Source: Nitrospira sp.
Lineage (GTDB): Bacteria; Nitrospirota; Nitrospiria; Nitrospirales; Nitrospiraceae
NCBI GenBank assembly: GCA_009594995.1
Contig: VOPR01000015.1
Location: 124,001 to 188,000 of the forward strand
Direction: 5' to 3'
Length of the DNA: 64,000 nucleotides
Shown: piece after piece, positions 52,626-62,277 of the stretch
Numbering within the stretch: the stretch's first letter is position 1
Layout of the letters: each line of letters opens with the position of its first letter
Notes under the pieces: model-generated
Told to the model about the DNA's origin: nothing
Database searches by the model: none
The model's input: the letters and a program-made list of their open reading frames with translations, nothing else
Position numbers and translations under genes: made by a program

Positions 52626-54329
52626 TCAACGGCGCGTGCGACGTGTTGGGCTGGTCCGTTTCTTTGCGGCGGGCTTCCGACGCGTGGTCTTGGTTGGCGT
52701 GAGGAGCGTCACGAGACTGCGGATGGTGCGCACGGGATTGGGTCCGAGTGCAATCCGGACGGCCGGGCGCTGGTGCGTCTGCAGCGATTGAAGATCACCA
52801 ATGGCTTGGGCTTGGGCCAGTGTGCCGAACGTGTAGAACTTTTCCGGGACTGGGACGTCAGGCTTCATCGTATCGACCAATTCGAGAAAGAGTCCGCTGT
52901 TTGGGCCGCCCTTGTGAAGTTGTCCGGTGGAATGCAGATAACGGGGTCCATACCCTGCCGTCGTGGCTATACGATGTCGCACCATGATGGCTTTGCGAAG
53001 TGCCCGTAACGCGACTTCAATTTGAGCGGTGGGAGTCGTGTAAGCCAGAATGGCCAGGTAACGATTCGGCGCGGTCTGTTCCAGCAACTGAGTCAACGCT
53101 TGTTTGGCTGTCAGCGACGGGAGGGAGGGGAACCGTCCCTGGGTTTGGACTTCCTTCAGGACGCGGCCCGTGTTGTCTTTGCTCTCCTGCACGTTCGGTT
53201 GGTCGAATGGATGAATCCCGAGAGCATGCCCCGCGATGGCCGTGGCGAACTCCCACCGAAAGAATTCCCCGCCGAGATCGTAGCGGTCTTTGAGATTCAA
53301 GGAGAAGACTGGGTGTCCTGCTCGCTGCAGGGCGGAGACGGTTCGATCCAGAGAGGCATTCCGATCGCCTCTCAGTCGAAGTGAAACAAACACTCGATCA
53401 GTCCCATATGCAGTCGGAGGCGCGAGGGGTTCTCCCGCCACAGGGACGAGGCCGGTTCCTTCCTTTCCGGTGCTTTCTGCAAGGAGTTGCTCGACCCAGA
53501 GTCCGAATGATGCGAGTGCGGGTGACGTAAGCAGGGTAACCTTGTCTCGGCCAGCTCTGGCCATTGCGGCCATCATCGCCCCCAGCGCCGCTCCCGGATT
53601 GTTTTTGGGCGAGGTCGTCTGACGACAGGCTTCACGCATGGTGAGCGCACGGGTCAGGAGTTTTCCCACGTCGAGACCCAGAAGGGTGGCAGGAACCAGG
53701 CCAAAATACGAAAGGACGGAGTACCGTCCTCCGATGTCCGGTTGGTTGGTGAAGGTACGCCAGAATCCGCGTTCGCGCGCGAGTTGCTCGAGTCCGGTGC
53801 CGGGATCGGTGATGGCGACAAACTGCGCGCCGCCTCGATTCCCCTTGGTGTGGTGGACAAGTTCCCAGAAGTGGGCGAAGAGAGACATGACTTCGATGGT
53901 TCCGCCGGATTTACTCGCGACGAGAAACAGCGTCCGTGCCGGTTGAATGGCCTTGGTCACCTGCCGTACCCAGCCAGGCACGGTGGAGTCCAACACCCAG
54001 AGCCGGGGAGCGCCCTTCGATGCGCCGAAGGTGCAGCGCAGCACCTCGGGTCCGAGACTACTGCCTCCCATTCCGAGGAGTACGACGTCGGTCGTATGGG
54101 CTTCGCGAGCCGCTTGCGCAAAGGTCCGCAAGTCGGCGAGTCCATCCTGCATGTGGTCCAGGACCGTCAACCAGCCCAGCCTGTTATCGATTTCAGTCGG
54201 GTTTGATTTCCACAGGGTATGGTCTCGCGTCCAGATACGTTCAATGGCGTGGCTGTTTGCCAGGTCCTCGAGCGTTCGGGTGATGCCTGGACTGTCCAGA
54301 AGGGAGGATACGTTGGGGCGGATCGGCAT
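52626..54329 (-). CDS. pgi: Glucose-6-phosphate isomerase
   Basis: 567-aa isomerase (start ATG 54329): glucose 6-phosphate to fructose 6-phosphate. Two SIS domains show VVLLGMGGSSLGPEVLR, FLVASKSGGTIEVMSLFAHF, and the catalytic region HPFDQPNVQESKDNTGRVL (NVQESK). The sequence resembles the PGI half of bifunctional transaldolase-PGI proteins more than E. coli Pgi. It ends with a strongly basic tail (residues about 545-567, TTRRKPAAKKRTSPTRRTRR). It heads the pgi-pgl-glk-rpiA operon. Confidence 0.92.
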   Translation of the reverse strand: MPIRPNVSSLLDSPGITRTLEDLANSHAIERIWTRDHTLWKSNPTEIDNRLGWLTVLDHMQDGLADLRTFAQAAREAHTTDVVLLGMGGSSLGPEVLRCTFGASKGAPRLWVLDSTVPGWVRQVTKAIQPARTLFLVASKSGGTIEVMSLFAHFWELVHHTKGNRGGAQFVAITDPGTGLEQLARERGFWRTFTNQPDIGGRYSVLSYFGLVPATLLGLDVGKLLTRALTMREACRQTTSPKNNPGAALGAMMAAMARAGRDKVTLLTSPALASFGLWVEQLLAESTGKEGTGLVPVAGEPLAPPTAYGTDRVFVSLRLRGDRNASLDRTVSALQRAGHPVFSLNLKDRYDLGGEFFRWEFATAIAGHALGIHPFDQPNVQESKDNTGRVLKEVQTQGRFPSLPSLTAKQALTQLLEQTAPNRYLAILAYTTPTAQIEVALRALRKAIMVRHRIATTAGYGPRYLHSTGQLHKGGPNSGLFLELVDTMKPDVPVPEKFYTFGTLAQAQAIGDLQSLQTHQRPAVRIALGPNPVRTIRSLVTLLTPTKTTRRKPAAKKRTSPTRRTRR

Positions 54330-54509
54330 AACACGCTCTCTTCCATAGGTGGAGGAACGAAGATGCACGTCGGCTGGTTCGTATCTTATGTAGGGGAGAT
54401 CAAAAAGGCAAACCAGGAAGACTGACGCTGAGCTGAGGGTGGAGCGAGGCTACAAACTGGGGAAGTGTTGCGGACTGAGGCGCGGTTCAGGTACGCCCGG
54501 CGGAGGGCA

Positions 54510-55658
54510 CTAGGTTTCTTCTTCCTGGTCGCCCAGGTCTGCCAGCACGAGAGAGATGGAATTCTGGGATTCCAATGCGCCGACGATGTTGACCGGGGTC
54601 CCCACTGAGACCTGATCAAATAACTGGGCGATCTGCGGATTGTCCAGCACGATGCTGCCGTACGGTTGATCCGTAATGCCTTGCGCGATGCCATGGAGTT
54701 GGATAAGCCCCGGCATGTGTTGGCTCTTGGGAATCAATCCGGCCTTTTGTGCTTCCTCAAACCGGCGCCGGTCATCGGCATTGGGATAGTCGAGAATCAG
54801 GGCTCGGAAATAGGGCGTTTGTCCCGGGCCGCGCTTGCGTTGAACGCGATATTCGCCTTCAGGGGTTGCGCCGTCCCCATAATGCTGTTTTGCCCGGATG
54901 CCTCTCGATCCCAATCGGATCGGATAGGTCAGCGCCTTTCGACCATTCTTGTAGAGTGTCAGCACCCGGTCGGCCTTGCTGATCACAATGGCTTGTGCCC
55001 GATGTGCTCGGGACCAATCAATGGTCCTCTGTGCAGATTCACGCCAGGCTGCAATCAGATCATCATCCGCATATCGTCCCAATTCATTCGTGAGCAGGGC
55101 GGTTTGGGTCAGAATGATCTTCCCGGCACGCTCTGAGGTCTGAATCGAATGCTCGAAATGTCCCTGCTCCAGGAGCAGCCGGGCCTGCTTGACGAGTACT
55201 TCGGTTTCAACCGGGTGTTCACCCAGTACCACACGACTGCCGATGTCTCCTACTCTGGTGTTCAGCAGGCGAAGACGTTGCTCGATCTTGGCTAACTTGG
55301 TTTCGGCGCTGGTGCGCTGCGCTTGGATGCGGCTATTGACGTCAGCCACGAGCTGCGTCCCTTCAGCCTGAAGCGCTTCCAGGTCGGTTTCGAGTTCATT
55401 GTCTTCCCAGGGCCAGCGGACGATGTTTTCTTCCGATTGGACCCGGCCTCTCAATCCGATCCACTGACGGGAGAACTTGGAATAGGCTTCGGGGGTGATG
55501 TCGGAGGCTCGAAGCGTGACGAGGTCACGGTCAATGCTTTCAATGGCCTCTACCAGCTCATCGGGGACCGTTTCGACGCACCCACCCATACTCATCGACA
55601 GCAGACCGATGAGAGAGAAGCTTGCGAGGAGGCGGCAGATCTGGTTTGGGCGGCTCAT
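54510..55658 (-). CDS. YkuD-fold lipoprotein, L,D-transpeptidase-like with Ser at the Cys position
   Basis: 382-aa lipoprotein: signal ending in GGC lipobox (LIGLLSMSMGGC), a helical/coiled region (about 30-210), then a YkuD domain (about 222-365) with VISKADRVLTLYKNGRK, YGDGATPEGEYRV, and QLHG whose His is His322. Typical enzymes have HG...GC[IV]xL; here the residue in that place is Ser335 (AGC codon at 54654-54656) in PYGSIVLDN. If alignment holds, the protein may lack Cys-type transpeptidase activity. The fold assignment is strong; activity is doubtful. Confidence 0.88.
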   Translation of the reverse strand: MSRPNQICRLLASFSLIGLLSMSMGGCVETVPDELVEAIESIDRDLVTLRASDITPEAYSKFSRQWIGLRGRVQSEENIVRWPWEDNELETDLEALQAEGTQLVADVNSRIQAQRTSAETKLAKIEQRLRLLNTRVGDIGSRVVLGEHPVETEVLVKQARLLLEQGHFEHSIQTSERAGKIILTQTALLTNELGRYADDDLIAAWRESAQRTIDWSRAHRAQAIVISKADRVLTLYKNGRKALTYPIRLGSRGIRAKQHYGDGATPEGEYRVQRKRGPGQTPYFRALILDYPNADDRRRFEEAQKAGLIPKSQHMPGLIQLHGIAQGITDQPYGSIVLDNPQIAQLFDQVSVGTPVNIVGALESQNSISLVLADLGDQEEET

Positions 55659-55896
55659 GCTAATTGTATTCTATCTTGGAGATGGTGATTCCCGCGAGTT
55701 CTTCCCGCCTTTTGCCCGCCAGCCGTGCGGCAATTTTAGCTGGCGTCCTTCCGGTCGGTGTTGCTCAGCATCCGTGGCAGACGCCACCCGACGCATGGAT
55801 CATATGGATACGGTCACTGGCCCCATGCAACCGATTCCTTCTTACGCAATGTGGGTGCCAGGACTGTGAGGGGTCAAAGTGAGGGTTGATTGCCTT
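55659..55896. other. Gene-free stretch before the rpmH locus
   Basis: About 240 bases with no supported gene on either strand. I see no DnaA-box cluster (TTATCCACA type) or A/T-rich unwinding region that would mark an origin here. Confidence 0.4.
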
Positions 55897-56091
55897 TCAG
55901 AACAAGTAGTTAGCCTGACGCAATAGATTGCGCGCCAGGCGTTCTCCTGTGGCATCTTTGTATCTTTGGGGCAAGAGTGCCTCAAGAGAAAGCGATTCCG
56001 CTGAGCAGGCGGGACCGCAGATACGGTAGCTTCCTTCGGCCTGGACTTTCCTCCGGCCTGTTCCCGCTTCCGAATCGGGGCGCAGATTCAT
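55897..56091 (-). CDS. Possible small protein divergent from rpmH
   Basis: 64-codon ORF. ATG 56091 has AGGAG seven bases upstream; the product (MNLRPDSEAGTGRRKVQAEG ... ERLARNLLRQANYLF) has two Cys in RICGPACSAE and an amphipathic basic C-terminal helix, with no recognised family. The start lies against the rpmH -35 element, and third-position G+C is only moderate, so it could be a chance frame. Confidence 0.35.
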   Translation of the reverse strand: MNLRPDSEAGTGRRKVQAEGSYRICGPACSAESLSLEALLPQRYKDATGERLARNLLRQANYLF

Positions 56092-56119
56092 TGACACGCT
56101 CCTGTCCCGCCCCTATAAT
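56091..56119 (+). promoter_or_regulatory. Consensus sigma-70 promoter of rpmH
   Basis: Perfect -35 TTGACA (56091-56096), 17-base spacer, and perfect -10 TATAAT (56114-56119), followed by a G/C-rich GCGG discriminator. This is the strongest promoter readable in the window and fits a growth-rate-regulated ribosomal protein gene. Confidence 0.9.
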
Positions 56120-56163
56120 GCGGCCTCTTCATTGAAAAATGATCTCTCGACAAGGAGTGCGCA

Positions 56164-56301
56164 ATGTCGTTCACTTTTAAGCAACCTTCGAATCTCAAGC
56201 GCAAGCGGGAACATGGATTTCGGAAGCGCATGAGCACCAAGAACGGCCGCAAAGTCATCGCTCGTCGCAGAGCCAAAGGCCGCGCTCGTCTCACCGTCTG
56301 A
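56164..56301 (+). CDS. rpmH: 50S ribosomal protein bL34
   Basis: 45-aa ribosomal protein L34, too short for routine ORF cut-offs. [20 protein letters not shown] followed by [20 protein letters not shown] and ARLTV is the L34 pattern (FRxRMxTxxGRxVxxxRRxKGR). Ribosome site AAGGAG is at 56151-56156. It is the first gene of the rpmH-rnpA-yidD-yidC cluster; the promoter is 45 bases upstream. The N-terminal [10 protein letters not shown] replaces the more common MKRTYQPS form. Confidence 0.97.
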   Translation: MSFTFKQPSNLKRKREHGFRKRMSTKNGRKVIARRRAKGRARLTV

Positions 56302-56477
56302 TTCCTTCCTGCCGCTAGGCAATCTGCATGTAGGCACACATCCAGGTGGTGGGTGATAACCCTGGGTGAGAACTGTCGTCCGGGCCTGGTTGTAGAAGAA
56401 CAGGGGCGACTCACAGGCGGCGCGTGAATTGTGTTCGTTTAGGCGCACGTACCTGGTAACCCGCAGGCAGGTCTGGT

Positions 56478-56846
56478 ATGACGGCAGGACAGGCGTCTGT
56501 GCCGTTTTTCTTGAAACGTAGCCGGGATATCCAGCTCATCAAGAAAAATGGACGGCGTGTTTCAACAGGATTGTTCAATCTCCAAATTAGTCCGGGCGTG
56601 CCTCAGGATGCCACGATGGGGATTGTTATCGGACGGCGGTTTGGCACGGCAGTGCGGCGGAACCGGGCGAAACGGCTGTTTCGAGAATTGGGCCGGGCCG
56701 TTCGGCCGGATTTGGTTCCGGGATACGCTTTTCTGGTGTTCCCGAAACGCGAGTGTTTGAATCTGCCGTTTATGGAATTACAGCAGGTATGGCGAGGCAC
56801 ATTGCAAAGGCAGCGGTTGGCCCGTTTTGGGGTACCCTCGTCCTGA
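56478..56846 (+). CDS. rnpA: Ribonuclease P protein component
   Basis: 122-aa basic protein that assists the RNase P ribozyme in tRNA 5' maturation. [20 protein letters not shown] and the RNR motif in [17 protein letters not shown] identify it. The start ATG 56478 lies 177 bases after rpmH, more than usual; its 3' end overlaps yidD by 58 bases. Standard length. Confidence 0.95.
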   Translation: MTAGQASVPFFLKRSRDIQLIKKNGRRVSTGLFNLQISPGVPQDATMGIVIGRRFGTAVRRNRAKRLFRELGRAVRPDLVPGYAFLVFPKRECLNLPFMELQQVWRGTLQRQRLARFGVPSS

Positions 56847-57052
56847 GGTATCTCTGCATCGGGCTCCTGATGGTGTATCGCGCCTGCCTGTCGCCAATGC
56901 TTGGCCCGGCGTGCCGGTTTCACCCGACTTGTTCGGTGTATGCGCAGGATGCCATCGAACGGTATGGAGTGCTCAAAGGGTTGGTGATGGCCGGTCGTCG
57001 CCTCCTGAAATGTCATCCTTTCCATCCCGGCGGAGTGGACCCGGTACGGTAA
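56789..57052 (+). CDS. yidD: Membrane protein insertion efficiency factor YidD
   Basis: 87-aa protein starting at ATG 56789, inside the rnpA 3' end. [27 protein letters not shown] with three Cys (core [13 protein letters not shown]) and [15 protein letters not shown] are YidD hallmarks. It has an amphipathic N-terminal helix and helps YidC insert membrane proteins. The conserved rnpA-yidD-yidC order supports the call. Confidence 0.94.
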   Translation: MARHIAKAAVGPFWGTLVLRYLCIGLLMVYRACLSPMLGPACRFHPTCSVYAQDAIERYGVLKGLVMAGRRLLKCHPFHPGGVDPVR

Positions 57053-57098
57053 CCCTCGTGGCAACAACCCCTCAGCTTCTACTCGGTACCTAAATTTC

Positions 57099-58847
57099 AT
57101 GGAAAAGCGCGTCATTGTTTTCCTTATCATCTCTCTGACCGTCATTATCGGTTACGACTACCTGCTGAAGGGCATGGGATTGTTACCGCCCTCGGAGCCG
57201 GTGCAAGTCGCCACCACCACGGGCTCTCCGGCTGCGGCCGGCAAGTCGGCGGGATCCGATGGTGCCTTCACCGAGGCGGCGAGCCCTGCGGCCGCCAGTT
57301 CTTCAGGTTCCCCTACCCAGCCTGTGGCCTCCGATGGCGCGTCGGGAACCGCGAAAGAAGAGCAGACGATCGAGGTGGACACCGACCTGTTTAAGGCCAA
57401 GTTCAGCAATCGTGGCGCGGTGCTTAAATCCTGGGAACTGAAGCGATACACCACCGCGGCCGAGCAGGGGCCTGTGCCCGTCCAATTGGTCTACGCGGGG
57501 GGGCGCTTCAAAGGGCCGCTTAGCCTGGTGACCGGCGATCAGGCCGTCACGAGCGACCTGGGATCCGCCCTCTACCACGTGACCCAGGACCTTTCGCGGC
57601 TTGATAGTGCCCATCCCGTCGGCCATCTCACGTTCAAGTATCACGATGTCCAGCGGAATGTGGATGTTGAAAAGGAACTGACGTTTCATCATGGGTCGTA
57701 TGTGGTGGACATTGCGGTTCGCACGCAAGGTCTGACGACGCCGGTGGATGTGACCCTCGGGACCAATTTCGGCATCGTAGAGTGGGGCGAAGGCTTCATC
57801 GGCCTGATGGGCTCAGCCTCTCTGGTCGATGACAAGGTGTTGAAGGAAACGCCCGACGGCGAGGCCGAACGCAAAGGCGATGTAAAGTGGTCGGCGATTC
57901 AAGATAAGTATTTTCTCAGCGTCCTGATGCCGCAGAAGGCTTCGGCTGCCCTGGCGAAGAAAGAAGGCGACAAACTGGTATCGGCCGGAGTGCGCTTCCC
58001 TGCATCTGCGGCCGGCTCGACCATGGCGATGCAGCTCTATGCCGGGCCCAAAGAGTACGACACCCTGAAGGGATTGAACGCCGGTCTGGAAGACACGATC
58101 GACTTCGGCTGGTTTGTGTTCGGCAGTTGGGGGCTGGTCAAGGCGGTCGCCAAGCCGATTTTCTATGTCCTCCGCTTTCTCTATGAGTTTACGCACAACT
58201 ATGGTGTCACGATCATTCTCTTGACCATGTTGATCAAGCTGATGTTTGTGCCCTTGCAGTACAAAAGCTACAAGTCGATGAAGCAGATGCAGGTCATTCA
58301 GCCCAAGGTGCTGGCCATCCAGAATAAGTTCAAGGATGATCGCGAGCGGCTGAACAAGGAACTGATCAAGCTGTACAAGGATCATCGGGTGAATCCGGTC
58401 GGTGGCTGTCTGCCGATGGTGTTGCAGATGCCGGTCTTCGTCGCGTTGTTCAATATTCTGTATATGACGATCGATCTCCGGCAGGCCCCGTTCATGCTGT
58501 GGATCAAGGATCTCTCCGTGCAGGACCCCTATTACGTGCTGCCGATCATCATGGGTGCTACGATGGTCATTCAGCAGAAGATCACGCCGACTACGATGGA
58601 TCCCACCCAGGCGAAGATCATGTTGTTCCTGCCGGTCTTCATGACGTTCTTGTTCGTGAATTTCCCCGCAGGGTTGGTCCTGTACTGGCTGACCAACAAT
58701 ACCCTCACGATCACACAGCAAGTCGTCACCGAGCGGTTGTTCGGGAAGAAGTGGCAAGCTGCTCCCGCGGATGTTGAGGCGGCAGCCCTGGAAGAACCGA
58801 AAGAACAAAAAAATAACGGCAAGCGGCGAAACAGTCCATCCGAGTAA
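57099..58847 (+). CDS. yidC: Membrane protein insertase YidC
   Basis: 582-aa Gram-negative-type YidC. N-terminal span (about 5-22), a Ser/Ala/Gly-rich linker (40-75), the periplasmic P1 domain (about 80-350), and the five-span insertase core: FLYEFTHNYGVTIILLTMLI, the cytoplasmic coiled region YKSYKSMKQMQVIQPKV, VGGCLPMVLQMPVFVALFNI and the final PVFMTFLFVNFPAGLVLYWL. The Arg of the core groove is likely the one in the span after KSLKLM-equivalent KFKDDRERLNKELI. It inserts and folds inner-membrane proteins. Confidence 0.96.
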   Translation: MEKRVIVFLIISLTVIIGYDYLLKGMGLLPPSEPVQVATTTGSPAAAGKSAGSDGAFTEAASPAAASSSGSPTQPVASDGASGTAKEEQTIEVDTDLFKAKFSNRGAVLKSWELKRYTTAAEQGPVPVQLVYAGGRFKGPLSLVTGDQAVTSDLGSALYHVTQDLSRLDSAHPVGHLTFKYHDVQRNVDVEKELTFHHGSYVVDIAVRTQGLTTPVDVTLGTNFGIVEWGEGFIGLMGSASLVDDKVLKETPDGEAERKGDVKWSAIQDKYFLSVLMPQKASAALAKKEGDKLVSAGVRFPASAAGSTMAMQLYAGPKEYDTLKGLNAGLEDTIDFGWFVFGSWGLVKAVAKPIFYVLRFLYEFTHNYGVTIILLTMLIKLMFVPLQYKSYKSMKQMQVIQPKVLAIQNKFKDDRERLNKELIKLYKDHRVNPVGGCLPMVLQMPVFVALFNILYMTIDLRQAPFMLWIKDLSVQDPYYVLPIIMGATMVIQQKITPTTMDPTQAKIMLFLPVFMTFLFVNFPAGLVLYWLTNNTLTITQQVVTERLFGKKWQAAPADVEAAALEEPKEQKNNGKRRNSPSE

Positions 58848-58868
58848 ATCCACCGCAGTGGGTGCGTC

Positions 58869-60299
58869 ATGCATGGCGCGCTAGACGATACCATCTGTGC
58901 CATCGCCACGCCTCCCGGCGAAGGGGGCATCGGGGTGCTCCGCATCAGCGGGCCCTGCGCGCTTGACGTCGCCTCTCACGTCGTTCGTCTCCGGTCAGGC
59001 AAATCGCTTCAAGCGCTTCCTACGCACAGGCTGACGTTGGCCGACATCTGTTCGCCTGGTACGGGCACGTCTCCATCGCATAATTTGGAGTCTCCCACAC
59101 CGACCCTCATCGATGAAGCGCTTGTGGTGGTGATGAGGAGCCCGCATTCCTTCACTGGAGAAGATGTGGTGGAGGTGCAATGCCACGGAGGTCCGGTGAT
59201 TCTGGATCAGCTCTGCCGGGGCTTGATGTCCGCCGGAGCGAGGCTCGCCGAACCGGGTGAATTTACCAAACGTGCCTTTCTCAACGGCCGACTTGATCTC
59301 GCGCAGGCCGAGGCCGTGCTCGATACCATCCGGGCGAAGACGGCACGGAGCCTGACCATTGCGCAGTCGCAACGGCGAGGCGAACTGTCCCGTGAAGTGG
59401 AGGCGATTCGTTCCGAATTGGTGATTGCGCTCGCGCACATTGAAGCAGCCCTGGACTTTGCGGAAGAAGACATTTCTTTTGTTCAGCAGGACGCATTGCT
59501 GCGGCTCCTCGATGCGACGTTGCACAAACTCCAGCGCTTGATTCGCTCCGGCGAGGACGGCCGTATCTGGAGGGAAGGTGCGGCGGTGGCGATCCTGGGG
59601 CGTCCGAACGTGGGCAAGTCCAGTTTGATGAATGCGTTGTTGCGCAGTGATCGTGCTATTGTCACGGCTATTCCCGGCACGACCCGTGACCTGCTCGAGG
59701 AACTTGTCAGCATCGACGGCATTCCGGTGCGATTGGTCGATACGGCAGGCATTCGAACGACAGACGATCCGGTGGAGGTCGAGGGAATCCGCCGGAGCGG
59801 ACTTGCCTGGGAAGACGCTGATCTTGCGTTGATTCTATTGGATGCGTCCATGCCCCTCTCGGCCAGCGACCGCGAGCTTCTCTCCAGGCCTGCGGCCACG
59901 ACTGCCTTGCTGGTTTTCAATAAATGCGACCTGCCGTGCCAATTGTCGATGGAAGATCTTGATCGCGCTTGCCCCGGCCATTCTTCCGTGCTTGAGATTT
60001 CTGCAACCAAGCAGATTGGCCTGGATGAACTTCGTGAAGCGATTCGCAGCCGTTTGCTACCGGGACGCCTGGAATCGAACGAAGGGGTGCTCGTGACGAA
60101 TCTCCGCCACGCCGCAGCATTCGAACGTGCGTTGCAGGGCGTCGATCAGGCCAGGCAGTCGGTTGAAGCGGGGCGTGCAGGAGAATTGGTCGCGATGGAT
60201 CTTCGCATCGCCGCCGATGCGTTAGGCGAAATCACGGGAGTCATTACGACCGACGAAATTCTGGAACGGATTTTCGCTGAGTTTTGTATCGGGAAATGA
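58869..60299 (+). CDS. mnmE: tRNA-modifying GTPase MnmE
   Basis: 476-aa GTPase that with MnmG installs the 5-carboxymethylaminomethyl or 5-taurinomethyl-type modification on U34 of tRNAs. N-terminal THF-binding domain ([20 protein letters not shown]), G domain with G1 [15 protein letters not shown]2/G3 [10 protein letters not shown] and [11 protein letters not shown]4 NKCD, and the C-terminal CIGK motif (Cys, essential). Followed 13 bases later by mnmG, its obligate partner. Confidence 0.97.
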   Translation: MHGALDDTICAIATPPGEGGIGVLRISGPCALDVASHVVRLRSGKSLQALPTHRLTLADICSPGTGTSPSHNLESPTPTLIDEALVVVMRSPHSFTGEDVVEVQCHGGPVILDQLCRGLMSAGARLAEPGEFTKRAFLNGRLDLAQAEAVLDTIRAKTARSLTIAQSQRRGELSREVEAIRSELVIALAHIEAALDFAEEDISFVQQDALLRLLDATLHKLQRLIRSGEDGRIWREGAAVAILGRPNVGKSSLMNALLRSDRAIVTAIPGTTRDLLEELVSIDGIPVRLVDTAGIRTTDDPVEVEGIRRSGLAWEDADLALILLDASMPLSASDRELLSRPAATTALLVFNKCDLPCQLSMEDLDRACPGHSSVLEISATKQIGLDELREAIRSRLLPGRLESNEGVLVTNLRHAAAFERALQGVDQARQSVEAGRAGELVAMDLRIAADALGEITGVITTDEILERIFAEFCIGK

Positions 60300-60312
60300 A
60301 AGGACGTTCGTC

Positions 60313-62193
60313 ATGAGTGAGGCGTATGGCGTGATCGTGGTGGGGGGAGGGCATGCGGGCTGCGAAGCGGCTCTGGCCGCCGCTCGCATGGGCGCACGCA
60401 CGCTATTACTTACTATGGATCCTGCCCGGATTGCGCAGATGTCGTGTAATCCGGCCATCGGCGGAATTGCCAAGGGCCATCTGGTGAAAGAGATCGATGC
60501 CTTGGGCGGTGAAATGGGGCGGAATACTGATCAGGCGGGTATTCAATTTCGGATGATCAATACAAGCAAGGGGCCTGCCGTCCGGGCGCTGCGCGCGCAG
60601 TGCGATAAAAAGGTGTATCGCCAGGTTATGCAGGATACGCTGCGTGCCCAGCCAGGGCTTCAGATCATGGGCGGGACGGTGGATCGTATTCTCACGCAGG
60701 GCGGCGCTGTGACCGGCATCGTTACGGATTCAGGGGCGCATATTGAAGCAAAAGCCGTCGTGCTCACCTCCGGCACCTTTTTAAAAGGGCTCATCCATAT
60801 TGGGCTGAGTCACTTTCCTGCGGGCCGGGCCGGGGAATCATCTGCCGAGCACCTTTCTGATTGCATGCGTGATTTTGGATTTGAGGTCGGCCGACTGAAA
60901 ACCGGAACTCCACCCAGGCTGGATCGCGATACCATCGACTTTTCCGTCATGGAGCTCCAGCCTGGTGATGATCCACCCCCGCCATTTTCTTATCGGACCA
61001 GTCGAATCCCTTTACGACAGGTGCCATGTCATTTGACGCATACGAACTCGGAAACACATGATATTATTAGTAAAAATATCGATAGATCCCCATTGTTCAG
61101 TGGAGTGATTGATTCGGTCGGTCCGCGGTATTGCCCGTCGATCGAAGACAAAGTCGTCAGATTTGCCGACAAGGATCGGCATCAAATTTTCATCGAGCCT
61201 GAGGGGTTGGATACGAACGAATTTTACCCGAATGGTATTTCGACCAGTTTGCCGGTTGATGTGCAGGCAGCTATGTTGAAGACGATTCCGGGTCTTGAGC
61301 AGGCCAGGATAATGAAGCCCGGGTATGCAGTGGAATACGACTATTTCCCTCCACGCCAGCTCCATAATTCCCTGGAGACGAAGTTGGTCCGAGGGCTCTA
61401 CCATGCGGGGCAAATCAACGGGACATCCGGTTATGAAGAAGCAGGGGCTCAAGGGATTATGGCCGGCATTAACGCGGCCTTGAAGCTGCGAGGGGATGAA
61501 GCGCTCGTGCTTGACCGGTCGCAGGCGTACATTGGCGTATTAATTGATGATTTAATTACGAAAGACGCCAGGGAGCCCTACCGGATGTTCACCTCGCGAG
61601 CTGAATATCGCCTGCTGCTTCGCCATGACAATGCAGATCTTCGCCTCATGGACATCGGGCATCGAATCGGACTCCTGCCTGATGAAACGTATCAAAAGTT
61701 TGAGGCCAAGCGCAGCGCGATTGAGTGCGAAGTGCAACGACTCAAGGAGACGAGGCCAAAGTTGACGCCAGAGGTGAAGCGCCGGCTTGAAGAGTCAGGC
61801 ATAGGATCCGTGATTCCCACGCAGACGCTGGCGGAAATTCTTCGGCGGCAGGACCTGACCTACGAAAAAATTTCATCAGTGTTCGGAGGGGCTGACATCG
61901 ACGATCCTGAGATCATTGAAGCGATTCAGTTAGAAGTGAAATACGAGGGCTATATCAAGCGTCAGCTCCAGCAGATCCAGCGATCGCAGAAGCTGGAGCA
62001 TCGCAGTATTCCTGCGGCCTTTGATTATGACGGTATTTCCGGCTTCTCAAGTGAGGTGAGGGAAAAACTCAAGCGTGTTAGACCGGCTTCCGTTGGGCAG
62101 GCCTCGCGAATTTCTGGTGTCACGCCTGCCGCAATTTCTCTCTTGTTGGTAGCAATCGAGCGCTACCGCAGGCAGCCGGCTGTTGGTGAGTAA
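60313..62193 (+). CDS. mnmG: tRNA uridine-5-carboxymethylaminomethyl modification enzyme MnmG
   Basis: 626-aa FAD enzyme, partner of Mnm[20 protein letters not shown] is the FAD-binding motif; [20 protein letters not shown] and [17 protein letters not shown] are the family blocks, and the C-terminal tRNA-binding helical domain ([20 protein letters not shown]) is intact. Base composition falls inside the gene: 61021-61080 is only about one third G+C. The RsmG gene follows 84 bases later. Confidence 0.97.
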   Translation: MSEAYGVIVVGGGHAGCEAALAAARMGARTLLLTMDPARIAQMSCNPAIGGIAKGHLVKEIDALGGEMGRNTDQAGIQFRMINTSKGPAVRALRAQCDKKVYRQVMQDTLRAQPGLQIMGGTVDRILTQGGAVTGIVTDSGAHIEAKAVVLTSGTFLKGLIHIGLSHFPAGRAGESSAEHLSDCMRDFGFEVGRLKTGTPPRLDRDTIDFSVMELQPGDDPPPPFSYRTSRIPLRQVPCHLTHTNSETHDIISKNIDRSPLFSGVIDSVGPRYCPSIEDKVVRFADKDRHQIFIEPEGLDTNEFYPNGISTSLPVDVQAAMLKTIPGLEQARIMKPGYAVEYDYFPPRQLHNSLETKLVRGLYHAGQINGTSGYEEAGAQGIMAGINAALKLRGDEALVLDRSQAYIGVLIDDLITKDAREPYRMFTSRAEYRLLLRHDNADLRLMDIGHRIGLLPDETYQKFEAKRSAIECEVQRLKETRPKLTPEVKRRLEESGIGSVIPTQTLAEILRRQDLTYEKISSVFGGADIDDPEIIEAIQLEVKYEGYIKRQLQQIQRSQKLEHRSIPAAFDYDGISGFSSEVREKLKRVRPASVGQASRISGVTPAAISLLLVAIERYRRQPAVGE

Positions 62194-62277
62194 GGCGAAT
62201 CGGTTTCGCAATGACATTCTTGCCAAATGGTCTTCTTTCTGAAGAACATTCTTGACCCCCGCAATTGTTTCGCGTAA

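Noticed and set aside
57813..58874. 353-aa His/Gln-rich open frame antisense to yidC
   Set aside because: Composition is that of reverse-complemented membrane-protein codons; yidC is certain.
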